A stretch of DNA of 7,205 bases. Origin: Planctomycetota bacterium (GTDB lineage Bacteria > Planctomycetota > Planctomycetia > Pirellulales > UBA1268). Each line of letters begins with the position of its first letter. Positions within the stretch are counted from its first letter, which is position 1. The DNA lies in assembly GCA_003670825.1 (NCBI GenBank), contig QWQL01000081.1, positions 1 to 7,205 of the forward strand. Reading direction: 5' to 3'. Of this stretch, positions 1-5,574 are shown one piece after another. Both the position numbers and the translations under genes were made by a program. Below the pieces are notes generated by a model. It ran no database searches, was not told the origin of the DNA, and saw only the letters and a program-made list of their open reading frames with translations.

Positions 1-720
1 GAGATGCTTTTCCAGCAGCCGCGCGACGCCCCGCACCGAGAGCCTGCCGCCGAGTTTGTTGGTGAACACCGCTCGCGTTACGGCTTTTCCAGCGCCCGGA
101 GACGTGGGCCGGGCTGCCAGCCACGCCCGGACCGCCGCGTGCGCGTGCGAGCCCACGATCCCGTGACGCTCGCGCCGCCCCTTGCCGCGGATTCGTACCG
201 TGCCGTTTCGCAGGTCGAGATCACCGTCGTCGATCGTGACGAGTTCCCGCACACGGCAGCCTGCGGAGTACATCAGCTCGAGGATCGCCCGGTCCCTCAG
301 GCCGCCAGGCTGTCCCGGGTGAGGCGCTGCGAGTAGGCGACTGATTTCATCCCCCGTGAGAAACTTCGGCAGCTTCCGTGGCCGGCGCGGGCTGCGGAGC
401 GGCTTGGCCGGATTCGCCCGCACCCACCCCTCGCGCTGGCCGAAGGCATAGAAACTCCGCATGCTGGCCAGCTTGCGGGCGACCGTGGAAGGGGCGTATC
501 CGGCGGCATGTAGCCCGGCGGCAAACCGCCGCAGGATCACGCTGGAGGCGTCGCCCGGTGAAGGGCAACCGGCCGAGGCGAGAAACTCCTCGAGTTGGAG
601 CAGATCCTCGCGGTAGCTCTTGATCGTCAGCGGCGAGCCGCCGCGTTCGGAGGCCATGTGCCTGAGAAACCGTTCGATCGCAGCGGAGAACGGCCCGCGT
701 TCGGAGACTCGGGATGGCAT
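1..720 (-). CDS. Tyrosine recombinase XerC/XerD-type, C-terminus cut by window edge
   Basis: This is a site-specific DNA recombinase of the phage-integrase family; Xer members resolve chromosome dimers at dif. The first 240 residues are present. The N-terminal SAM-like core-binding domain covers about residues 10-105 (GGSPLTIKSYREDLLQLEEF, then YAPSTVARKLASMRSFYAF). The catalytic domain starts near residue 118 (KFLTGDEISRLL). The box I catalytic Arg is R156 in SAGCRVREL, and the beta-hairpin Lys is K180 in RIRGKGRRERHG. Against a usual length near 300 residues, the last 60 or so are outside the window, including the HxxR motif, the second His/Trp and the Tyr nucleophile. The ATG at 720 is chosen because it leaves the usual short lead before helix 1; no Shine-Dalgarno is evident. 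It lies 19 bases after the small gene at 740-973. XerC, XerD or a mobile-element integrase cannot be separated here, but no mobile-element genes are nearby. Confidence 0.92.
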   Translation of the reverse strand, partial: MPSRVSERGPFSAAIERFLRHMASERGGSPLTIKSYREDLLQLEEFLASAGCPSPGDASSVILRRFAAGLHAAGYAPSTVARKLASMRSFYAFGQREGWVRANPAKPLRSPRRPRKLPKFLTGDEISRLLAAPHPGQPGGLRDRAILELMYSAGCRVRELVTIDDGDLDLRNGTVRIRGKGRRERHGIVGSHAHAAVRAWLAARPTSPGAGKAVTRAVFTNKLGGRLSVRGVARLLEKHL

Positions 721-739
721 GGCTGCGGTGACCGTCGAT

Positions 740-973
740 TCACGCGGGGCGATCGGCCCTGGGGACGAATCGCAGCCGCCGCGGCCGAGGGGTGTTTTGT
801 CGCACCTTTTGGCCGAGCACCGCAGCGTCGTACCAGGAGAAACTCAGCGCAGGATTGGTGGCGTGTCGTGCCAACGCCTCAATCGCCTGGTCACGGCTTT
901 CGTCGTCGTAAAGAAAAACGTAGCGCTCGCCCCCTTTGACGAGTGCGATCACGTTGATGTCGCGGGCGGCCAT
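740..973 (-). CDS. Small conserved hypothetical protein upstream of the recombinase
   Basis: A 77-residue soluble protein with no assigned function. The first 58 residues look folded, with a beta-rich start (DINVIALVKGGERYVFLYDD), a helix (SRDQAIEALARHATNP) and a second conserved-looking block (SFSWYDAAVLGQKVRQ). A basic tail follows (TPRPRRLRFVPRADRP). There is no signal peptide or membrane segment. The start is well supported: GAGGA lies five bases before the ATG at 973. The gene is read toward xerC with only 19 bases between them, so the two are probably cotranscribed. The N-terminal sequence resembles a small family I remember from many Planctomycetota genomes; this is memory and was not checked. 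A role as a recombinase accessory factor is only suggested by position. Confidence 0.82.
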   Translation of the reverse strand: MAARDINVIALVKGGERYVFLYDDESRDQAIEALARHATNPALSFSWYDAAVLGQKVRQNTPRPRRLRFVPRADRPA

Positions 974-978
974 GAGTG
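974..978 (-). other. Spacer between ribosome binding site and small-gene start
   Basis: These five bases separate the GAGGA Shine-Dalgarno (979-983, minus strand) from the ATG at 971-973. The spacing fixes the start of the small protein at 973. It is one of the clearer ribosome binding sites in this window. Confidence 0.55.
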
Positions 979-995
979 TCCTCGGGGCGAACGCC

Positions 996-1016
996 GTGGC
1001 CAGATGATTCGGCCAC
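996..1016. promoter_or_regulatory. Inverted repeat GTGGCC-N9-GGCCAC upstream of the small gene/xerC unit
   Basis: A perfect six-base inverted repeat with a nine-base centre lies 22 bases before the ATG of the small protein. In RNA it could form a hairpin just upstream of the ribosome binding site at 979-983. In DNA it could be an operator. In GC-rich DNA a six-base repeat can arise by chance, so its function is unproven. Confidence 0.3.
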
Positions 1017-1125
1017 CCCTTCGGGTATCGGCATCGGATCGGCTGCGACCGCAGGCTTCCAGCTCGCGCTCGCCAAGTCTTTGCGATCGGGCCAGTCGCC
1101 CTCGAAGTGGCGGGGACCGGGGGAT

Positions 1126-1144
1126 TTCCCTACGAGTCTGGGAA
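1126..1144. promoter_or_regulatory. Inverted repeat TTCCC-N9-GGGAA between bshB1-like gene and small gene
   Basis: A five-base inverted repeat with a nine-base centre sits 77 bases past the stop of the deacetylase gene. On the minus strand it overlaps a direct repeat AGACT-TCCC-AGACT. It is less GC-rich than its surroundings. No run of T follows on the minus strand, so it does not look like a standard intrinsic terminator. The rest of the 974-1221 spacer holds no convincing gene, and I could not find a good sigma-70 promoter in it. Confidence 0.25.
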
Positions 1145-1221
1145 GTCTGTGCCGACCGCGGCGGCGAATGGGGCCGGTTTGCGGACCCAGGCAGACGCCG
1201 GCGACGGCGCGGGGAGCGTGG

Positions 1222-1905
1222 TCAGAACAGACCCGAGAAGGTCCGCAGGGCAACGGGCTCTCGCGCCCAGAAGGGTTCGCCGTGCGACGTGCCGATCACC
1301 GATCCCCACCAGGCGTCGGCGGCAGCGACCCGATCGAGCACGCCGGGAGTACCGGCGGGCTGGGGAAACTGGCTGGCGTAGCAGGCCAGGCTGCGGCCCT
1401 TGAGGGCGCAGGTTGACGAGATATCGACGACGAACGACGGCCTGCGGACCGCCTTGAGGTGCACGCAGGCGTAGTGGTAGATCCGTTCGGGGTGCCATGG
1501 CTCGCCGTCTAAATCGCACTTGGTCAACTTGGCCCAGAACCGCGCCGCCTCGACCAGTCGCGTCGCGGCCACGTGGTCTGGATGGGCATCCACCCAGTGG
1601 GGTGCGAAGAGCCACCGCGGACGCGTACGCCTGATCACCCCAGCGAGCGATCCACGGGCCCGCAGGCTGGCTCGGAGACGGCGGTTGGGCAGGCCGAGAT
1701 TTTCCCGCCATGTGATGCCGAGGACGGCCGACGCCGCGGCCGTCTCGCGGGTCCGGATCTCAACCGATCCCCGGGGGGTGGGCTCGCCGTCGGTCAGGTC
1801 GAGGATGCCCACCGACATGCCCTGTGCGAGCATGAGGGCGATCGTGCCTCCCATGCCGAGTTCCGCGTCGTCGGGGTGGGGGGCGATCACCAAGGCATCG
1901 AGCAT
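1222..1905 (-). CDS. bshB1: PIG-L family N-acetyl-sugar deacetylase, BshB1-like
   Basis: A 227-residue zinc deacetylase of the PIG-L/LmbE family. BshB1 members remove acetyl from GlcNAc-malate in bacillithiol synthesis. The N-terminal motif APHPDDAELGMGGT gives H10 and D13 as zinc ligands and D12 as general base. HPDH at 108-111 supplies the third ligand (H111). DLTDGEPTPRGSVEIRTRE, the ENLGLPNRRL block, RIYHYACVHLKA and FVVDIS match the BshB1 order better than MshB, and the length fits (about 235). The ATG at 1905 is preferred over in-frame ATGs at 1992 and 1938. It begins directly at the conserved strand, and AGGAG lies six bases upstream. It is cytoplasmic, with no signal peptide. It is divergent from the carboxypeptidase gene. 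No other bacillithiol gene is in view, so the substrate could be another GlcNAc conjugate and the symbol is tentative. Confidence 0.85.
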   Translation of the reverse strand: MLDALVIAPHPDDAELGMGGTIALMLAQGMSVGILDLTDGEPTPRGSVEIRTRETAAASAVLGITWRENLGLPNRRLRASLRARGSLAGVIRRTRPRWLFAPHWVDAHPDHVAATRLVEAARFWAKLTKCDLDGEPWHPERIYHYACVHLKAVRRPSFVVDISSTCALKGRSLACYASQFPQPAGTPGVLDRVAAADAWWGSVIGTSHGEPFWAREPVALRTFSGLF

Positions 1906-2002
1906 GAGAGGCTCCTGGGAAGGGCACGCGGTTGACATGGAGCGGGGCCCACGACGGGCCGAGGTTTGCGGATCACCTTGCCCGGCGATCATACTCCGGC
2001 TG
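1906..2002. promoter_or_regulatory. Divergent spacer between bshB1-like and M32 peptidase genes
   Basis: These 97 bases must hold the starts of two divergent transcripts unless one is read from further away. Seen directly: AGGAG for the deacetylase at 1912-1916 (minus), and an inverted repeat GGCCC-ACGAC-GGGCC at 1946-1960. There is a minus-strand TATGAT (1988-1993) that could be a -10 box for the deacetylase, and an overlapping plus-strand CATACT (1990-1995). Neither -10 candidate has a good -35 at the right distance. A TTGACA on the plus strand at 1932-1937 has no -10 partner. Confidence 0.4.
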
Positions 2003-3550
2003 ATGAACCAGCCGACGCCTTCACAGCCCCGCCCCTCTTCGCCCGATGAGCTGTTCGGGGCTGCCTGCGGACACGCGCGGCGGACGGCCGTTTTGGGCAG
2101 CGTGGAGGCAGTTCTTGGTTGGGATGAGCAGACGATGCTGCCGCCCGCCGCCGCGGCACACCGGGCGGATCAGGCCGCGGAGATGGCGGCCATCGTTCAC
2201 CGGCAGCGGACGCTCCCCGAACAGGCCGACCGCCTGGAGCGGCTGGCCGGGTCGTCGCTCGCCACCGCGGGAACTCCCGAGCAGCGGGCGACGATCCGCC
2301 TCTTGAAAAGCGACGTCGAGAAGCAGGCCCGGCTGCCGCAGCGGCTCGTCGAGGAACTGGCCCGCGCGGCGGTGGAGGGGCAGCAGGCCTGGGTCGCCGC
2401 CCGGGCGTCGTCCTCGTGGGAGGGTCTGAGGCCCCACCTGGTGCGGATGTTTGCCCTCAAGCGGGAGCAGGCGGCCTGCCAGCGTCCTGATCTCGATCCC
2501 TATGACGCGCTGCTTGATGACTATGAGCCCGGAGCGCGGTGGCGCGGCGTGGCCGAGCGGTTCGCGTTGCTCCGGGAGGTGATCGTGCCGCTCGTGCAGG
2601 CCTGCATCGGTTCGTCCCGGCGGCCTGACGATGGGCTCTTCTCGCAGCGGGTGTATCCGGTCGACGCGCAGCAGGCGTTCGTTCGCGAGGTCGCAAAGCG
2701 GATCGGGTTCGACTTCAACCGCGGACGGCTCGACACCACCGCGCACCCCTTCTGCACCTCGCTCGGCCCAAACGACTGCCGGATCACGACCCGGTGGAAC
2801 GACCGCTTCCTGCCCACGGCCCTGTTCGGCGTGCTCCACGAGGCGGGGCACGGCCTCTACGAACAAGGGCTGCCCCGCGAGTGGTACGGCTTACCTCCCG
2901 GCGAGTCGGCATCGCTTGGCATCCACGAGTCGCAGTCGCGGCTCTGGGAGAATTCTATCGGCCGGTCGCGGCCCTTCTGGAACTGGTGCCTGCCGCTGGC
3001 CAAGGCTGCGTTTCCCCAGGCACTCGGCGAGGTCGGCGTCGAGGAGTTTCACGACGCGCTCATGGTGGTGCGGCCCTCGTTCATCCGCGTCGAAGCCGAC
3101 GAGGTGACCTACAACCTGCATGTCATGCTGCGGTTCGATCTGGAGCGGGCCGTGGTGCACGGCGAACTCGCGGTCGACGATCTGCCCGACGCCTGGAACG
3201 AACGCTTCGAGCGGGACTTCGGGATGCGTCCTCCGGACAACGCCCACGGCGTGCTCCAGGACATCCACTGGAGTGCTGGGCTGATCGGCTACTTTCCGAC
3301 CTACACGCTGGGCACCATGTTTGCATCGCAGCTGCTGGCGGCGATCCGGCGGGCGATCCCGGATCTCGACGCGGGGCTCGCCACCGGACGGTTCGACGAA
3401 CTGCTTGGCTGGCTCCGGCGCGAGGTGCATGCCGAGGGCCGGATGCTGGAATCGGAGCCCCTGATCGAGCGGGTGACCGGGATGCCCGTGTCGGGCACGT
3501 GGCTGGCGGAGAGCCTCCGGGAGCGGTATGGACGGGCCTACGGGCTGTGA
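2003..3550 (+). CDS. M32 family zinc metallocarboxypeptidase (Taq carboxypeptidase type)
   Basis: A 515-residue cytoplasmic carboxypeptidase that removes C-terminal residues from peptides with broad specificity; M32 enzymes are near 500 residues, so it is complete. The metal site is HEAGH at 279-283 (H279, H283, catalytic E280), with the third ligand E309 in GIHESQSRLWEN. The 30-residue spacing equals that of the Pyrococcus enzyme (H269, E299). Other family blocks are HPFCTSLGPNDCRITTR (248-264), VRPSFIRVEADEVTYNLH (356-373) and DIHWSAGLIGYFPTYTLG (420-437). The N-terminal third is helical (VLGWDEQTMLPP, 37-48). The ATG at 2003 is chosen because it begins just before the conserved N-terminal helix; upstream in-frame sequence is antisense to the deacetylase. 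No Shine-Dalgarno is visible. No signal peptide. The gene stands alone, with 92 bases before the next one. Confidence 0.96.
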   Translation: MNQPTPSQPRPSSPDELFGAACGHARRTAVLGSVEAVLGWDEQTMLPPAAAAHRADQAAEMAAIVHRQRTLPEQADRLERLAGSSLATAGTPEQRATIRLLKSDVEKQARLPQRLVEELARAAVEGQQAWVAARASSSWEGLRPHLVRMFALKREQAACQRPDLDPYDALLDDYEPGARWRGVAERFALLREVIVPLVQACIGSSRRPDDGLFSQRVYPVDAQQAFVREVAKRIGFDFNRGRLDTTAHPFCTSLGPNDCRITTRWNDRFLPTALFGVLHEAGHGLYEQGLPREWYGLPPGESASLGIHESQSRLWENSIGRSRPFWNWCLPLAKAAFPQALGEVGVEEFHDALMVVRPSFIRVEADEVTYNLHVMLRFDLERAVVHGELAVDDLPDAWNERFERDFGMRPPDNAHGVLQDIHWSAGLIGYFPTYTLGTMFASQLLAAIRRAIPDLDAGLATGRFDELLGWLRREVHAEGRMLESEPLIERVTGMPVSGTWLAESLRERYGRAYGL

Positions 3551-3591
3551 GCCTGGCCGGCCGGTCGCCGCCGCGCCCCCGAAAATCCCGC

Positions 3592-3600
3592 TGGTACAAT
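3592..3600 (+). promoter_or_regulatory. Extended -10 promoter, TGGTACAAT
   Basis: TGG followed by TACAAT matches five of six bases of the sigma-70 -10 box plus the TGn extension, in a stretch that is otherwise very GC-rich. No -35 box is recognisable about 17 bases upstream, which is tolerated by extended -10 promoters. Transcription would begin near 3607, giving a leader of about 36 bases. It would drive the membrane-protein gene and, through the overlap, the amidase gene. Confidence 0.5.
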
Positions 3601-3630
3601 CGCGTGATCGTTGGGATGGGTGTTCCCCCT

Positions 3631-3634
3631 GGAG
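3631..3634 (+). promoter_or_regulatory. Ribosome binding site for the acidic membrane protein
   Basis: GGAG lies eight bases before the ATG at 3643. It supports that ATG over the in-frame ATG at 3616, which starts only nine codons earlier and lies close to the predicted transcript start. Confidence 0.5.
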
Positions 3635-3642
3635 CGAGAGCG

Positions 3643-5574
3643 ATGGCTGACGACAACCGCGACGACACCGACAAGGAAGACGGCTTCGACCCCTGGGCTG
3701 ACCTCAAGTCGGATCCCCCTGCGGATCAAACCGAACAGTTCTCGTTTACGTTTGACGATGCCGCGCTTGATGCCGAGCTCGATGCCACGCTCGACGATGC
3801 CCTCGATGCCTCCGCCTCCGACGAGCCGGCCCAGCGATCGTTCGCCGAGGAGCCAGTCGTCGCCGGAGGCACGCCGGAGGTGCCCCCGCTCGAATCGGCC
3901 GCGGATGATGCGCTGGTGAATGCATGGCTGGACGACCCGGCGGACGAACCAGTGGCTCCCGCGCCGCTGGCCGTCTTCGCGCCGGATGAGCCGGGCGATG
4001 TGGACGGACTGGACGGCTTCGACGACGAATCCGGATCGGCCTTCGATCCCGAGGCGATCGAGATCGGCACGGGGCACTCGGGGATAGAGTCGGCCAGCGA
4101 GGTCGAGGGAGGAGGGTTCGTCGGCGAGGATTCCGAGGCGAGCACTGAGGCCGCAGAGGTGTTCTTCGGAGCGGTCGACGAGCCCGAGTCGCCCGAGGAT
4201 GAAATCGTCGAATCGGTCACCTTTGCCGAGTCAGACGCGGAAGCCTCTGAGGAGGCTGACATCATCGACTTCGGCACGGCGGCGGCAGGCGTCGCCGCGG
4301 CCGCCGCTGCCAGCGGTGGCCGTGACGACTCGGTCGCCATCGCGGCTTCGAAGTCACGGCCGGGGGGCAGGGCGGGTAAGCGCGGCGGCATCGGCCCGCT
4401 CGTCGGCATCGTGCTGGGCGGGCTGATGGCGATCCCGATCGTGCTCGGCATCCTGATCGGCCTGATGTGGATGGGATGGGAAGACACGGCAGGGATTCGC
4501 ACGTGGCTGCCCACCCAGGCCGCCTTTCTCCTCCCGCCTGCGAATCGCAACGCCACCAGGGCGATCGCGGGTGGCCCAGACCTGTCGGCGGCCCCATCGC
4601 TTGATGACCTGCCGACCACGCCTGCCCCAGAGCCCGCTCCCGATTCCGGAGTGATGCCGGCTCCAGAACCTGCAGCCGTCTCGGTCGACGAGCTGGCCAC
4701 GCCACCCATGCCGCAGGATCCTGAGGGGCTGGCGACGTCCACCGAGCCTGCCAGCGACGGATCTGCCAAGGACGAGTCGCTCGCTGCCACCGAGCCGGCC
4801 ACCTCGAGCCCAACGGGCGAGCCGAAGCCCGGCGACCTCGCCCCGCCTCTCGCCCCGCCGCCGTCACTCGATGACGTGGCCGCGCTCGCCACCCCCCAGG
4901 AAGACGTGGCGGTGGGGTCCGCTCCCCTCCCCGTCGAACCGATCGTGCCTGCAGTACCCGAGCCCGAACCGCTCGACACCTCGGGGCTCGAGCGGGCTGT
5001 TGCCGAGGCCTCGACGGCGCTGGAGGCCGTCCAGAGCGTCGCCGATCCGGCTGATCCCGCCCGCAAAGCCCTGCTGGTGGAGTGGTACAAGCAGCTCGTC
5101 TGCGTGGCCGAGGAACTGGCGATGCTCGAGCGGGTTGCCGCGGATTCGGGTCGGCCCCTCGCAGCCACGCCCGAGGTCGCCGCCGCTCATCATCACCGCA
5201 TCCTCGCCGCGCCGGAGCGGCTCGACGACCTGGCGAGACTGGCGCGGAACTGGCTGGCCTACAACCGCCGCGAAGGTGACGGCATCGTGATGCCGGCCAC
5301 ATTCGCCGGCGCGCGGCAGGTCGGGCCCTACTGGTATTCGCGGGTGTCGATGGCCGAGGCCGGAGGGCGGTCGCGGGAAGTGGCCGTGATCTCGCGGGCG
5401 GAGCCGGCGGCAGCGGCCGGCGACGCGGTGCTGATCTCGGGGCTGGTGTTGGATGGTGATCTGCTCTGGGCGGCGGACATGCGGTCAGCGGCAGCGCAGC
5501 CGGCGATCTCGTCACCGCCTGTCGCGCCGGCCACGGCTGCCGAGCCCGATCCGTTCGGCCTCCCCGACCTGTGA
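3643..5574 (+). CDS. Acidic single-pass membrane protein of unknown function
   Basis: A 643-residue protein in four parts. Residues 1-210 are very rich in Asp and Glu and probably disordered, with a four-residue repeat at 40-56 (ALDA/ELDA/TLDD/ALDA). An Ala-rich stretch (211-226) and a basic patch (237-249, RPGGRAGKRGG) precede one membrane helix at about 251-278 (LVGIVLGGLMAIPIVLGILI). Residues 305-445 are a Pro/Ala/Glu linker. Residues 446-610 look folded: helices (ERAVAEASTALEAVQSV, EWYKQLVCVAEELAMLE, LDDLARLARNWLAY), then strands (GIVMPATFAG, VGPYWYSRVSM, EVAVISRAEP, GDAVLISGLVL), perhaps an OB- or barrel-like fold. By the positive-inside rule the acidic half is cytoplasmic and the C-terminal domain outside. 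It resembles planctomycete proteins I recall with the same architecture; none has a known function. It overlaps the amidase start by four bases. Confidence 0.88.
   Translation: MADDNRDDTDKEDGFDPWADLKSDPPADQTEQFSFTFDDAALDAELDATLDDALDASASDEPAQRSFAEEPVVAGGTPEVPPLESAADDALVNAWLDDPADEPVAPAPLAVFAPDEPGDVDGLDGFDDESGSAFDPEAIEIGTGHSGIESASEVEGGGFVGEDSEASTEAAEVFFGAVDEPESPEDEIVESVTFAESDAEASEEADIIDFGTAAAGVAAAAAASGGRDDSVAIAASKSRPGGRAGKRGGIGPLVGIVLGGLMAIPIVLGILIGLMWMGWEDTAGIRTWLPTQAAFLLPPANRNATRAIAGGPDLSAAPSLDDLPTTPAPEPAPDSGVMPAPEPAAVSVDELATPPMPQDPEGLATSTEPASDGSAKDESLAATEPATSSPTGEPKPGDLAPPLAPPPSLDDVAALATPQEDVAVGSAPLPVEPIVPAVPEPEPLDTSGLERAVAEASTALEAVQSVADPADPARKALLVEWYKQLVCVAEELAMLERVAADSGRPLAATPEVAAAHHHRILAAPERLDDLARLARNWLAYNRREGDGIVMPATFAGARQVGPYWYSRVSMAEAGGRSREVAVISRAEPAAAAGDAVLISGLVLDGDLLWAADMRSAAAQPAISSPPVAPATAAEPDPFGLPDL

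Noticed and set aside
1..720. Mobile element or prophage integrase
   Set aside because: No attachment-site repeat, tRNA, transposase or phage gene is visible, and base composition matches the surroundings. A housekeeping Xer protein is simpler.
891..1253. 120-residue minus-strand frame that would fill the 974-1221 spacer
   Set aside because: It overlaps the better supported small gene in another frame, is rich in Arg and Pro, and shows no conserved block.
620..1381. 253-residue open frame on the plus strand
   Set aside because: It runs antisense through the recombinase start, the small gene and the end of the deacetylase, and is low in hydrophobic residues and rich in Arg, Gly and Ser.
1932..1937. 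Perfect TTGACA as a -35 box for the peptidase gene
   Set aside because: The bases 17 away read CGGGCC, which cannot be a -10 box.
1520..2002. In-frame upstream extension of the M32 peptidase
   Set aside because: The added residues are antisense to the deacetylase, Arg/Ser-rich, and not part of the family. The ATG at 2003 gives the normal length.
2021..2866. 281-residue minus-strand open frame
   Set aside because: Antisense to the M32 peptidase, which has a full set of catalytic motifs.
3555..3564. GGCCGGCCGG palindrome after the peptidase stop as a terminator
   Set aside because: It has no loop and no following T-run; short palindromes of this sort are common in GC-rich DNA.
3726..5168. 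480-residue Ser/Ala-rich open frame on the minus strand
   Set aside because: It is the exact antisense of the membrane-protein gene. Its Ser-rich, patternless composition follows from Asp, Glu, Ala and Pro codons read backwards in GC-rich DNA.
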